Shown piece after piece: positions 42,322 through 51,467 of a DNA stretch of 64,000 nucleotides. The notes below the pieces were generated by a model. That model was given only the letters and a program-made list of their open reading frames with translations, was not told the DNA's origin and did no database searches. The position numbers and the translations under genes were made by a program. The DNA lies in assembly GCF_047238345.1 (NCBI RefSeq), contig NZ_JBDFMQ010000001.1, positions 3,162,001-3,226,000 on the forward strand, read 5' to 3'. The DNA is from Shouchella sp047238345. GTDB lineage: Bacteria > Bacillota > Bacilli > Bacillales > Bacillaceae_D. How positions within the stretch are numbered: the stretch's first letter is position 1; each line of letters starts with the position of its first letter.

Positions 42322-43410
42322 TCACCCTATTCTTTGTCTCGTGTCTATATCAAATAGATGCATTTTTTGCATTTGTAGCGTCATCTTCACACGCTCTCCT
42401 GCTTTCACAAAATTTTCTCCCGATGTTTTGGCAATAACAGAACAATGATTAAAAGAAAAATAAAGCAGGTTTTCAGCGCCTAAATGTTCAAATACGTTAA
42501 CCGTCACTTCAACATCACCATGTTCATCAATGACCATATGTTCCGGTCGAATACCGAACATCACTTCACGGTCGACATAAGCTCGAACGTAGTCCCGTCG
42601 ATCCTCTGGAATGGAAAAAATCGCTTCACCAATCTTTAATTCACTCTCAGAACGTACATAGGCTGGAATAAAATTCATTGCTGGCGAGCCGATAAATCCG
42701 GCAACGAACATATTTTGTGGACGCGCATAAAGTTCTTGAGGGGAAGCAATCTGTTGAACCTTCCCTTCATTCATGACAACAATTCGCTCTCCGAGAGTCA
42801 TCGCTTCTACTTGATCATGAGTAACATATACAATGGTTGCCCCTAAACGCTGATGCAGTTCAGCTAGTTCAATCCGCATCTGCACACGTAATTTGGCATC
42901 TAAATTGGATAAGGGTTCATCAAACAGGAACACTTTCGGGTCTCGCACAATTGCTCGCCCTAATGCAACTCTTTGACGTTGCCCACCTGACAACTCTCTA
43001 GGCTTACGTTCCAACAATTTTTCAAGCCCTAAAATTTTTGATGCATACGCCACCTTTTCATCAATGATGGACTTATCAATTTTCATATTTTTAAGTCCAA
43101 AGCTTAAATTTTGCTCAATCGACATATGCGGATAAAGCGCATAATCTTGAAAGACCATGGCAATATCTCGATCTTTTGGATGAACATGGTTCACCACTTG
43201 CCCATCAATATAGATATTGCCTTCTGTTTGTTTTTCAAGACCGGCAATCATGCGTAAAGAAGTCGTTTTCCCACAACCTGAAGGACCAACAAACACCAAA
43301 AACTCTTTATCTTTAATTTCAAATGTGGCTTGATCAACAGCTGTAAACAACCCACCTTTTTTCGAGTCAGAAAACGTTTTTGTAATTCGATCGAACACAA
43401 TTGTCGCCAT
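42322..43410 (-). CDS. Sugar ABC transporter ATPase (MalK/MsmK/UgpC-like)
   Basis: 362 aa. Walker A GPSGCGKT (42-49), Q-loop, signature LSGGQRQRV, Walker B FLFDEPLSNLD and switch His TH follow in order. The C-terminal 120 residues form the MalK-type OB/regulatory domain (FGIRPEHM). It powers the two permeases encoded directly upstream. Having its own ATPase is less usual in bacilli, where many sugar importers borrow MsmX. Confidence 0.95.
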   Translation of the reverse strand: MATIVFDRITKTFSDSKKGGLFTAVDQATFEIKDKEFLVFVGPSGCGKTTSLRMIAGLEKQTEGNIYIDGQVVNHVHPKDRDIAMVFQDYALYPHMSIEQNLSFGLKNMKIDKSIIDEKVAYASKILGLEKLLERKPRELSGGQRQRVALGRAIVRDPKVFLFDEPLSNLDAKLRVQMRIELAELHQRLGATIVYVTHDQVEAMTLGERIVVMNEGKVQQIASPQELYARPQNMFVAGFIGSPAMNFIPAYVRSESELKIGEAIFSIPEDRRDYVRAYVDREVMFGIRPEHMVIDEHGDVEVTVNVFEHLGAENLLYFSFNHCSVIAKTSGENFVKAGERVKMTLQMQKMHLFDIDTRQRIG

Positions 43411-43418
43411 TTTCCCAC

Positions 43419-44294
43419 CTATCCTTTCACTGCACCAATCGTAATGCCTTGTAAGAAATACTTTTGTAAGGAGAAGAACAAGATAAACATTGGCAATGCT
43501 GCAATAACCGAGCCAGCCATCATTGCTCCAAAATCAGTCGCTTCCGCAAATTTAAAGCTCGCTAGCCCAATTTGAATGGTTCTCATTGAACTTGTTTGTG
43601 TGACAAGAAACGGCCAAAAGAATTCATTCCATGTTGCAACAAACGTAAAAATCGCTAGTACCGCAAGACCAGGCTTCGAGATTGGTAAGATAATTTTATA
43701 GAAAATGCGCCACTCACTACAGCCATCAATTCGGGCTGCTTGGATAAGCGTTGATGGCAATGTTGACATGTACTGTTTCATTAAAAAGATATTTCCTACC
43801 GTCGCAAACATCGGTAGCATAATCGCTGTATACGTATTTCCTAATTGCAGTGTGTTCACGACGATAATATAAACAGGTATGAGCGTTACTTGAGCTGGAA
43901 TCATCATCGTGCCAAGCAACATCCAGAAGATTGTGTTTCTACCTGGAAATCGTAATTTTGCAAAAGCATAACCTGCTAGAGAACAGAACAATACATTCGT
44001 AAATGTTAGAACCGAAGAAATGAACAAGCTATTGCCGAGCCACCTCATTGCATCCGTTTCAGTGAAAAATCGGATGTATGTAGCAACAGATGGGCTTCGA
44101 GGGAACCACTCTGGCGAGAAAGAAGCACTGACAGCTGTATCTTTAAACGACATGACGAGCATCCAATAAAGCGGAATAAGTGTAATCACAATCCAAAAAA
44201 TGAGAACCGCATAGCTTACCACTCGTGCACTTATACGCTTGACGTCTGTTCGCTTTTGCGCTGCGTTTTTTTGATGAAAAGTAGGCTGATCCAT
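43419..44294 (-). CDS. Sugar ABC permease, MalG type
   Basis: 291 aa, six membrane helices, with the cytoplasmic EAA loop AARIDGCSEWRIFYKIILPISKPGLA that docks the ATPase. It belongs to the CUT1 carbohydrate uptake family and pairs with the MalF-type permease 21 bases upstream. Confidence 0.93.
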   Translation of the reverse strand: MDQPTFHQKNAAQKRTDVKRISARVVSYAVLIFWIVITLIPLYWMLVMSFKDTAVSASFSPEWFPRSPSVATYIRFFTETDAMRWLGNSLFISSVLTFTNVLFCSLAGYAFAKLRFPGRNTIFWMLLGTMMIPAQVTLIPVYIIVVNTLQLGNTYTAIMLPMFATVGNIFLMKQYMSTLPSTLIQAARIDGCSEWRIFYKIILPISKPGLAVLAIFTFVATWNEFFWPFLVTQTSSMRTIQIGLASFKFAEATDFGAMMAGSVIAALPMFILFFSLQKYFLQGITIGAVKG

Positions 44295-44315
44295 CTTATC
44301 GACACGCCCCCTTTT

Positions 44316-45221
44316 TTAAAATTCTACGTCGCTCGACATTAATTTGAACTGAAAAACCGACGCTAAGATGATCACAATTCCTAGAGCAAAGGATTCCGCC
44401 GCTGCTAAACCAAACTGGTAATATTCAAATGCATGTACATAAATTAAATACGCAATCGTGGTCGTCGCAAAATTCGGCCCCCCTTGTGTCATTAAGTAAA
44501 TACTCATAAACACTTGAAACGACCCAATTACCCCCATCACTAATAGATACAAGGTTGTCGGTTTTAATAACGGCATTGTAATATTACGAAACTGTGACCA
44601 CGCACTGGCATGATCAATATCTGCCGCCTCGTACAATGATTTTGGGATGCCGCCAAGCGCTGCTAAATACAAGATAATTCCTGCACCATGGCCGGTTAAC
44701 CAACTCATGAGAATAAGTGAAAACAGTGCTGTACTTGAACTTCCTAGCCACATCTGATTATCAAGACCAATAGAGCCGAGTATCATATTTAGAAGCCCCA
44801 TATTGGTAGGGTCATAGATCCAAAACCAAACCAGCGCCATCGTTACCCCTGAAGCAACCGTTGGCAAGTATAAAGACGCTTTGAAAAAGGTCTGCACTTT
44901 TTTCCCTCTAGGAAAAATGAGAACCGCAAGTACAAGCGTAATGCCCACGCTGACAGGAACAGTGGCAACTGTAAAAATAAAGGTATTGCGCATAGAGCGC
45001 CAAAATATATCGTCTTGAACCATAGTTTGATAGTTTTCTAAGCCAATAAACGTAGAACCCATTACGTGGTACTGTTGGAAACTCATAATAAATGCGTATA
45101 TGACCGGGATAAACGTAAACAGTAAAAACACGAGAATCGGAACGAGAATAAAGACGTAACACCAGCCATAATCCCTTAAAAATAACGTTAATTTAGATGG
45201 TGCCTGTACGGTTTCTGCCAT
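44316..45221 (-). CDS. Sugar ABC permease, MalF/UgpA type
   Basis: 301 aa with six membrane helices and the EAA loop EAADIDHASAWSQFRNITMPLL. I start at the ATG at 45221 with AAAGGAGTG upstream; the extra 14 N-terminal codons fall in the intercistronic hairpin. It is the second gene of the CUT1 importer operon. Confidence 0.93.
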   Translation of the reverse strand: MAETVQAPSKLTLFLRDYGWCYVFILVPILVFLLFTFIPVIYAFIMSFQQYHVMGSTFIGLENYQTMVQDDIFWRSMRNTFIFTVATVPVSVGITLVLAVLIFPRGKKVQTFFKASLYLPTVASGVTMALVWFWIYDPTNMGLLNMILGSIGLDNQMWLGSSSTALFSLILMSWLTGHGAGIILYLAALGGIPKSLYEAADIDHASAWSQFRNITMPLLKPTTLYLLVMGVIGSFQVFMSIYLMTQGGPNFATTTIAYLIYVHAFEYYQFGLAAAESFALGIVIILASVFQFKLMSSDVEF

Positions 45222-45237
45222 AAAAAGCACTCCTTTA

Positions 45238-45276
45238 TAAAAAAGTAGAGGAGGTTCGAACATCCTCTACTTTTTC
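45238..45276 (-). terminator. Intraoperonic hairpin after the binding-protein gene
   Basis: AAAAGTAGAGGA / TCCTCTACTTTT with a 10-base loop. Such a stem between binding-protein and permease genes usually lets part of the transcripts end or protects the 5' mRNA, raising the binding protein above the permeases. Confidence 0.75.
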
Positions 45277-45283
45277 CTGTTGA

Positions 45284-46606
45284 TTACGGTTGATAGTTTG
45301 CAGATTCTGCTTCTGATTTAAACTTATCTAACGCTTCTTCAGGTGACAATTCACCACTAATCAACCCTTGGAATGTCGGCACAACAACTTGTGTCTTAAA
45401 CATATCGTCTTTCGCTGCAAGTTCACTAGAGATTGAGTTTGGTGGCAAGACACTGCTAGCAAGCCTTTCAGCAGCTACTGTATTTTCTGGAGATAACGGC
45501 AGTTCATAGTTATCGGCAGCACCTTTGTGAATAATCGGTAGAGCCAAAGCTGAAGACGTTTTTCCGATTGCGTCTTCTCCTGCTAAGTGTTCAAGCACCT
45601 TCACACTATTCTCGACATGTGCATCATCCGCGTTGTTTTGTTTAAATAATAAGTATCCTTCTGCGCCACCTTGCGCCACTTCTTCTTGCCCTTCCTGATG
45701 GGGAATTGGCAGCAAGACAAAATCTAATTCTTCCCCTTCCGTTACACCATCTTGAATTTCTTGATTACGTAGTTGCACCATCGCATCTGCATAAGGAATG
45801 GCTCGACCGTAAAAAAGAGCTTGGTAGTTGTAATACATTTCTTGTCGTTTGGCAGCATCAATCGCAGCCGTTTCAGCTGGCATAATACCGTCATCTCTTA
45901 ACTTCACGATGAACTCCATTGCCTCTAAAATTTTTTCATCGTCCCACTGTACGCCTTCTTCAGTCATGCGATAAGGGATGCCATTATTCCGAGCTAGATG
46001 ATCCAATAATTCTTCATCTACACCTTGAAACACAAATCCATATTGAGGATCACCTTGATCGTTTTCTTGTTCACCAATCGATGCGAGTTCATAAAACTCA
46101 TCCCATGTCCAACCTTCTGACTGAATTTTCTCATAATCGACGCCGTATTCTTCAAGGAGTGCTTTATTTCCACCCCATACATGCAAGTACTGATAAAGCG
46201 GTAAGCCGTACATCGATCCTTCTAACGTCATATGGTCAAGCGCAATGTCATCATAATCGTTTAAATCTATCGATAGTTTGTCATCTAAAGGAACTAATAG
46301 ACCGGTCTCCTTATATTTCCCAAGTGGTCGACCAAAATATAAATCAGGTGGACTCCCTGAATTTAACGCAATATCAAACTTTTGTAGGCCTTCCGCCCAA
46401 GATAAGATCTCATATTCGACTTTAATCGAAGGGTTTTCTTTCTCAAACTCTTCAATTGATTCTTTTAGCTCTCCTTCATATTCACCATGAACAGGATACG
46501 TCCACACTTTAACGACATCTTGCTTTTCTGCATCATCCCCGCCACATGCCGTTAGTGCGACAAGCATCATGCCAGTAAACACCGATCCTCCGAGCAACTT
46601 TTTCAC
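45284..46606 (-). CDS. Sugar-binding lipoprotein of CUT1 ABC importer
   Basis: 440 aa. The signal peptide ends in the lipobox LTAC (Cys21), then the family-1 extracellular solute-binding fold (VWTYPVHGEYEGELKESIEEFEKENPSI at the start). GTG start with AGGGGGAG upstream. It is acidic, as expected for an alkaliphile's exported protein. First gene of the operon SBP-permease-permease-ATPase-DUF624. No glycosidase gene is adjacent, so the sugar cannot be named. Confidence 0.93.
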   Translation of the reverse strand: MKKLLGGSVFTGMMLVALTACGGDDAEKQDVVKVWTYPVHGEYEGELKESIEEFEKENPSIKVEYEILSWAEGLQKFDIALNSGSPPDLYFGRPLGKYKETGLLVPLDDKLSIDLNDYDDIALDHMTLEGSMYGLPLYQYLHVWGGNKALLEEYGVDYEKIQSEGWTWDEFYELASIGEQENDQGDPQYGFVFQGVDEELLDHLARNNGIPYRMTEEGVQWDDEKILEAMEFIVKLRDDGIMPAETAAIDAAKRQEMYYNYQALFYGRAIPYADAMVQLRNQEIQDGVTEGEELDFVLLPIPHQEGQEEVAQGGAEGYLLFKQNNADDAHVENSVKVLEHLAGEDAIGKTSSALALPIIHKGAADNYELPLSPENTVAAERLASSVLPPNSISSELAAKDDMFKTQVVVPTFQGLISGELSPEEALDKFKSEAESANYQP

Positions 46607-46672
46607 TTTTTTCTCCCCCTTTTCATCTAAAGCAAGCCCGCTATTTTGCCCCTCCTTTTAAACGTAGATAGT

Positions 46673-46693
46673 AAAGTGTATGTCTCACACTTT
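46673..46693. promoter_or_regulatory. Inverted repeat upstream of the sugar ABC operon
   Basis: AAAGTGT-7-ACACTTT, a perfect 7-bp dyad 67 bases before the binding-protein start, suited to a dimeric regulator (LacI, GntR or AraC-type). The regulator is not in the window. Confidence 0.45.
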
Positions 46694-46855
46694 GCGTACA
46701 TACCATTTTAAACGGAAACAATATAATGTTATCGAACTAAATGAATGAATTACTATTTCAAAAAAATGATGACGGTCAACCTAACTATCTGTATAATGTT
46801 GTACACACAGAGAGAACAAAAGTATTCTCAAAAGAAACTATTTGGGGTGAAAGTC

Positions 46856-47815
46856 ATGAAGTATGTAGAAACCGTTAGTTCATTCGCAGGAAAATATTTT
46901 GTGTTTTTCGTTATTGGAGCAAGCATTCTTGCGTTCCTAGTACCTGAACCATTCTTACCTATAAATAGCTACGTTCCTATTCTTTTAGGAATTATTATGT
47001 TTGGGATGGGCATGACCATTAAACCAGTTGATTTTAAAATGGTAGCGAAACACCCACTACCCGTTATGCTTGGACTGATTGCCCAGTTTACGATTATGCC
47101 GTTAACGGCTTTTGCGATTGCTTTTTCATTAAATCTTCCGGCAGAACTGGCAGCAGGCCTTGTTTTGCTTGGTTCAGTACCAGGAGGAACGTCCTCAAAT
47201 GTCATGGTGTATCTCGCAAAAGGAGATTTACCTTTGTCGATTACCATGACATCTATTTCAACACTCGTAGCACCTGTCGCAACGCCAGCGATTCTTTATG
47301 TCCTTGCAAACCAATGGATGCCTGTGCAGTTTTGGGATATGTTTACAATGATCGTACAAGTCATTATTATACCTGTTGCACTCGGGGTCACCATTAAACG
47401 ATTTTTGCCGATTATTGCGCGACAAACAGAAAAAGCGATGCCTCTTGTTTCCGTATTGGCAGTTCTTGCTATTTTATCGGCTGTTGTTGCAGCAAATAAC
47501 GAGACGCTTGCTTCAACAGGACCTGCAGCATTCATCGCTGTCATGCTACACAATGCGTCTGGTCTAGCACTTGGCTATGGCGCAGCTGCCGCCTTTCGTC
47601 TAACACCCAGCCAACGTAGGGCTGTTTCGATTGAAATTGGTATGCAGAACACTGGTCTCGGTGCGACGCTTGCGACAGCCCATTTATCACCTCTCGCCGC
47701 CATACCGAGCGTGATAGGTGCCGCTTGGCATAATTTCACTGGAACCATTATGGCAACTTATTGGTCACGTAAACAGTTAAACAAGAAGGACGAATCTGTT
47801 AAGAAAAGTGCATAA
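46856..47815 (+). CDS. BASS-family (bile acid:sodium symporter-like) transporter
   Basis: 319 aa, about nine to ten helices, with family motifs GMGMTIKPVDF, LLGSVPGGTSSNVMVYLAKGD and EIGMQNTGLGATLA. Bacterial BASS proteins import pantoate, oxo-acids or other organic anions with sodium, in keeping with a sodium-based alkaliphile energetics; the exact substrate is unknown. I start at the ATG at 46856 (GGGGTGAAAG upstream). A TATAAT at 46792-46797 with a weak -35 is the likely promoter. Confidence 0.9.
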   Translation: MKYVETVSSFAGKYFVFFVIGASILAFLVPEPFLPINSYVPILLGIIMFGMGMTIKPVDFKMVAKHPLPVMLGLIAQFTIMPLTAFAIAFSLNLPAELAAGLVLLGSVPGGTSSNVMVYLAKGDLPLSITMTSISTLVAPVATPAILYVLANQWMPVQFWDMFTMIVQVIIIPVALGVTIKRFLPIIARQTEKAMPLVSVLAVLAILSAVVAANNETLASTGPAAFIAVMLHNASGLALGYGAAAAFRLTPSQRRAVSIEIGMQNTGLGATLATAHLSPLAAIPSVIGAAWHNFTGTIMATYWSRKQLNKKDESVKKSA

Positions 47816-47818
47816 AAA

Positions 47819-47852
47819 TAAAGCGGGCCATTCAATAGGCTCGCTTTTTCAT
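47819..47852 (+). terminator. Terminator of the BASS transporter gene
   Basis: AAAGCG.GCC / GGC.CGCTTT hairpin followed by five T. Confidence 0.85.
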
Positions 47853-47924
47853 CTTTCTTTTAACACAATGAATAAGGATGAATTTTCCTCACATACTACA
47901 TATATGAATGAGGAGGGCTAGAGA

Positions 47925-48656
47925 ATGAAACGACAGATAGCACTAGTCATGTCAATTGTGATTGGAATGATATTCACATGCTCACCAATCAGTTTTGCTT
48001 CTGTAAAAGAACGCCATGAGTATGAACAGACAGGAAAAGTGTTTTGGGAGGCCAATACAGAAGAAGCCAACATTGCGTTAACATTCGATGATGGCCCTCA
48101 CCCTGCCAACACACCTGAACTCCTTGATATTCTTAAGGCCTATAATGTAAAAGCAACCTTCTTTGTCGTTGGAAAATGGGCTGAAGAATACCCTGAAATT
48201 GTACAGCGAATGATTGATGAAGGACACGAAGTCGCAAATCACACCTATTCTCATAACTACGATGAAGCGGTGACAAAAGATGTTTTAATGGAGGAAATTG
48301 ATCATACGAATCAAATTTTAGCTGAGACCGTCGGCATTCGCCCGTCCTACTTTCGTCCTGTTGGTGGCTACTATACCGATGCCATTATTGACGCAGCCCT
48401 CGATTTAGATCAGAATGTGTTGCTGTGGTCGTGGCACCAAGACCCTCGAGATTGGGCAGGTACCCCCACAAAGAAAATTGTGAGCCATATTATCGAACAT
48501 GCGCAAGCAGGAGATGTCGTTTTGCTTCATGATGGTGGCGGAGATCGACAGGAGACGCTACGAGCGGTTAAGTTAGTCATTCCAATTCTAAAACATCAAG
48601 GCTATCACTTCGTTACAGCATCAGAACTTCTTCAGCCAAATCCATTGATGGAATAA
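47925..48656 (+). CDS. Secreted polysaccharide deacetylase (NodB domain)
   Basis: 243-aa enzyme that removes acetyl groups from peptidoglycan or chitin-like sugars. The signal peptide ends near SFAS (26). NodB motifs: TFDDGPH (53-59, metal and catalytic Asp), NHTYSH (105-110, metal His), then RPVGGYY, a WSWHQDPRDW stretch and LLHDGG. Motif 3 has RPVGG rather than RxPxG. Related Bacillus enzymes are PdaA/PdaB/YheN-like. Monocistronic, with strong hairpin after it. Confidence 0.92.
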   Translation: MKRQIALVMSIVIGMIFTCSPISFASVKERHEYEQTGKVFWEANTEEANIALTFDDGPHPANTPELLDILKAYNVKATFFVVGKWAEEYPEIVQRMIDEGHEVANHTYSHNYDEAVTKDVLMEEIDHTNQILAETVGIRPSYFRPVGGYYTDAIIDAALDLDQNVLLWSWHQDPRDWAGTPTKKIVSHIIEHAQAGDVVLLHDGGGDRQETLRAVKLVIPILKHQGYHFVTASELLQPNPLME

Positions 48657-48657
48657 A

Positions 48658-48693
48658 AAAAGCAAGGCCTCCCCTTAGTAGGCCTTGCTTTCT
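48658..48693. terminator. Bidirectional terminator
   Basis: AAAGCAAGGCCT / AGGCCTTGCTTT 12-bp stem between the deacetylase (+) and carboxypeptidase (-) genes. Confidence 0.9.
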
Positions 48694-49796
48694 TACTTCA
48701 AATGAAAAAATTGTAGCAGGCGGTCAACAAATGTGAGCTCGTCATCCTTTTCTTCAGGACGTTCAGCTTGCTTTTCAGCTTGCTCATCTACAACCTCTTT
48801 TAGTGGCTCCGAACGAATGATGTGATCGTCGTCTTCTATAATGAGCGCACCATTGCGGATATCAAACTGCAAGTCTGCATCTTTCTCATACGTTACGGAT
48901 GTAGCATGCTCAAGAATATATTCATTCCCGTCTAAATCTTCAAAATGCCGTCCCTCTTCCATCGTCTTTGTATCAAACGTCTCCATACCGTACTCAAATA
49001 GTAATTTTGTATCATTATATATAGCTGTATTTGTTGGCGCATTAAGGTTAACGGCTATCAGTTCGTCATCCTCAGTCTCATACGTCGTCACTAACGTAAA
49101 GCCAGACTGTGACACAAATCCATTTTTCACACCTGTTATCTCATCGTGATCACGAACGAGTTGATGATGATTATAAAGAGTGGTTTCCCATCCTTCTCCT
49201 TCCCAATCTAACTCTTCTGTCGCGACAATGTCTCGGAACGTCTCATTTTGCATCGCATATCTTGTAATCTCTGCCATATCTGATGCTGTTGTGTAATGAT
49301 CGTCATCGTAGAGACCATGTGGATTGGTAAAATGTGAATCGTCCACACCAATCTTTTCTTTAACGAATGTGTTCATGTCTTCCGCAAATGCCTCTTCGCT
49401 TCCTGCCATATGCTCCGCAATCGCCGTACCAGCATCATTTCCTGAGTTGATTAACAAGCCTTGAACAAGTTGCTCGAGCTCCATCTCTTCATCTTCAAGT
49501 AAAAAAACGGATGTTCCAACAACATCGACAGCCTCTTCACTGATTGTAACGACATCATCAAGCTTACCTTGTTCAATCGCCATAATACCAGTTATGATTT
49601 TGGTAATGCTTGCCGGATACATTTTTTCATTAGCTTGTTTATCATAGAGTACATCCCCTGATTTAGCACTCATTAATACAGCCGATTGACTATGTAGATT
49701 CGGCTCATCTCTTGTTTGAGCATTGGCCGAAGTTGTTGTAGCAAGTATGACGGTGACCATCATTCCACAACACATACTAAGTAATTTGTTTCTCAT
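48693..49796 (-). CDS. D-alanyl-D-alanine carboxypeptidase, S11 family (DacF-like)
   Basis: 367 aa. A signal peptide (to about 26), then a penicillin-binding catalytic domain with SITK (Ser63-Lys66), SGN (118-120) and KNG (224-226; Asn replaces the more common Thr/Ser of KTG). A smaller beta domain follows. The C-terminus (LTFVDRLLQFFHLK) is amphipathic, as in membrane-anchored S11 enzymes. It trims pentapeptides in peptidoglycan. The neighbouring deacetylase also acts on the wall. Confidence 0.92.
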   Translation of the reverse strand: MRNKLLSMCCGMMVTVILATTTSANAQTRDEPNLHSQSAVLMSAKSGDVLYDKQANEKMYPASITKIITGIMAIEQGKLDDVVTISEEAVDVVGTSVFLLEDEEMELEQLVQGLLINSGNDAGTAIAEHMAGSEEAFAEDMNTFVKEKIGVDDSHFTNPHGLYDDDHYTTASDMAEITRYAMQNETFRDIVATEELDWEGEGWETTLYNHHQLVRDHDEITGVKNGFVSQSGFTLVTTYETEDDELIAVNLNAPTNTAIYNDTKLLFEYGMETFDTKTMEEGRHFEDLDGNEYILEHATSVTYEKDADLQFDIRNGALIIEDDDHIIRSEPLKEVVDEQAEKQAERPEEKDDELTFVDRLLQFFHLK

Positions 49797-49926
49797 GACG
49801 TTTTCCCCTTCGACTTTATTCTACAATTTCCCCAACTTATATTAAAGCAGAAGAAGATCAAAGGAATGTGACAATGAGATAACAATTTTGTTTCATCTTT
49901 TTCAAACAGTTCGTTTGTGTTTCCTT

Positions 49927-50670
49927 TTAACTATTGACTTCAACAAGCTTGCCATGAACGACAAACCGACCATCCTGACCTGCACCGTCATCACAAGTAG
50001 AAAATGTAATGATACGATCGTTATTTGTGACCTCGATCGAAGAAGAGTGAATGGACCGCTCCTTAATATCCTCTAAAAAGCTACCGTACGCTTTGTCATT
50101 TGCAAAGTCCGTTTCGATGTAATAGAAGTCTGTCGTTGTGTAATAAGCTGAAAAAATCTCAATGTTATATTGCGATTCCTCTATATCAAAAAAGTGGTCA
50201 TTCGTTTGCGAAAAAAAAGTCTCATCCGCAAATTGTTCTAGATCATGAAACATGGTTCCATCACGCATATGGTGCCCATAAAGAATTGTATGCTGGCTCT
50301 CTTCAATGGAACGATTGCGATAATCCATAAAGATACTGCCAGCTCTGTTTCGTTCATCTTTATAATTTCGATTTAAGTAGTAGTCATTATCATCCGCTCT
50401 CATAACAGGATATTCAATCGCAGTACCAGCAATTGATAACCAACCAACGATATGTTCATTAACGGCGTGAAGGGAATCAAAGGGATTTTCTCCAACCACC
50501 TCGGCTTCACTCTGTCTAGCTTCTCGAGGCTGACTATACAGCTCTTTCGCATCTAGCAGCGTTTGCTTGTTTTGATAAGAGTCATAGCCAATCCATAGAA
50601 GATGCCCAGTGGCGTAAAGAAAAATAAGCGCAAAAAGAACGGTAATGCTTCTATTTATGATCCGTTTCAT
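49927..50670 (-). CDS. srtB: Class B sortase
   Basis: 247 aa membrane-anchored transpeptidase. N-terminal membrane segment (about 7-25), catalytic His133 (YGHHM), Cys226 (STCDD) and Arg235 (GRFVVHG). It cleaves NPQT(N/S) signals and links NEAT proteins to peptidoglycan. Its two likely substrates, with NPQTN and NPQTS motifs, are encoded in the same cluster upstream. AAGGAG precedes the ATG. Last gene of the haem locus. Confidence 0.95.
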   Translation of the reverse strand: MKRIINRSITVLFALIFLYATGHLLWIGYDSYQNKQTLLDAKELYSQPREARQSEAEVVGENPFDSLHAVNEHIVGWLSIAGTAIEYPVMRADDNDYYLNRNYKDERNRAGSIFMDYRNRSIEESQHTILYGHHMRDGTMFHDLEQFADETFFSQTNDHFFDIEESQYNIEIFSAYYTTTDFYYIETDFANDKAYGSFLEDIKERSIHSSSIEVTNNDRIITFSTCDDGAGQDGRFVVHGKLVEVNS

Positions 50671-50690
50671 CGTTCACACTCCTTCTTTTT

Positions 50691-51467
50691 TTACACTTTG
50701 CCTGTTGGAATGAGCAATGGTTTTCTTGTTTCCTGATCTTCAACAACTCTTGCTTTCACCCGAAACACCTCTTCAATTAATGAGGAGGTCATTACCTTCC
50801 GCACGTCCCCTGCAGTAACAAGCTTACCCTGTCTCATAACCCAAATGTCATCGCTATATTGTAAAGCTTGGTTTAAATCGTGGATCACCATTACAATCGT
50901 TTTTCCCTGCTCTTCTTTTAACGATTGAATTAAATCGAGCAATTCATACTGGTGATACAAATCCAAATAGGTCGTTGGTTCATCTAATAATAAAAAAGGC
51001 GTTTGTTGAGCAAGAGACAACGCCAGCCAGACCCTTTGCCGTTCTCCACCAGACAAATGCACCACAGGCCGATCTGCCATCGCTGATAAGCCAGTCACCG
51101 CAAGCGCTTCAGACACAGCTCCTTCATCTTCTGTTGACCATGGTTTAAAACGATCACGATGTGGAAACCGTCCATATGCGATAAGACTTCGGACACTCAA
51201 ATGCTGCGGGATTTCATTTTGTTGATGCACAACGGCCAATTGTCGAGCCCATTCTTTGGTCGAATATGTGTGAACTGCTTGTTCATAAAGGCTAATCTCT
51301 CCTTGTTTGGCTTTCAATTGTCTTGCCAATAGAGAGAGCACAGTTGACTTGCCACTGCCGTTCGGTCCGACAATGGAGGTGATGTTCCCAACTTGAATCG
51401 TTGCGTTGAATTGGTTAATAAATGATTGATTTTTCGCATAGGAAAAAGACACATTATGTATGTTCAT
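50691..51467 (-). CDS. Haem/siderophore ABC transporter ATPase
   Basis: 258 aa of FecE/HmuV type: Walker A GPNGSGKS (34-41), signature LSGGERQRV, Walker B LLLDEPTTYLD, H-loop VIHD. Its start overlaps the permease gene by 14 bases. It is the only ATPase in the cluster, although two binding-protein/permease pairs are present, so it presumably serves both. Confidence 0.94.
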   Translation of the reverse strand: MNIHNVSFSYAKNQSFINQFNATIQVGNITSIVGPNGSGKSTVLSLLARQLKAKQGEISLYEQAVHTYSTKEWARQLAVVHQQNEIPQHLSVRSLIAYGRFPHRDRFKPWSTEDEGAVSEALAVTGLSAMADRPVVHLSGGERQRVWLALSLAQQTPFLLLDEPTTYLDLYHQYELLDLIQSLKEEQGKTIVMVIHDLNQALQYSDDIWVMRQGKLVTAGDVRKVMTSSLIEEVFRVKARVVEDQETRKPLLIPTGKV

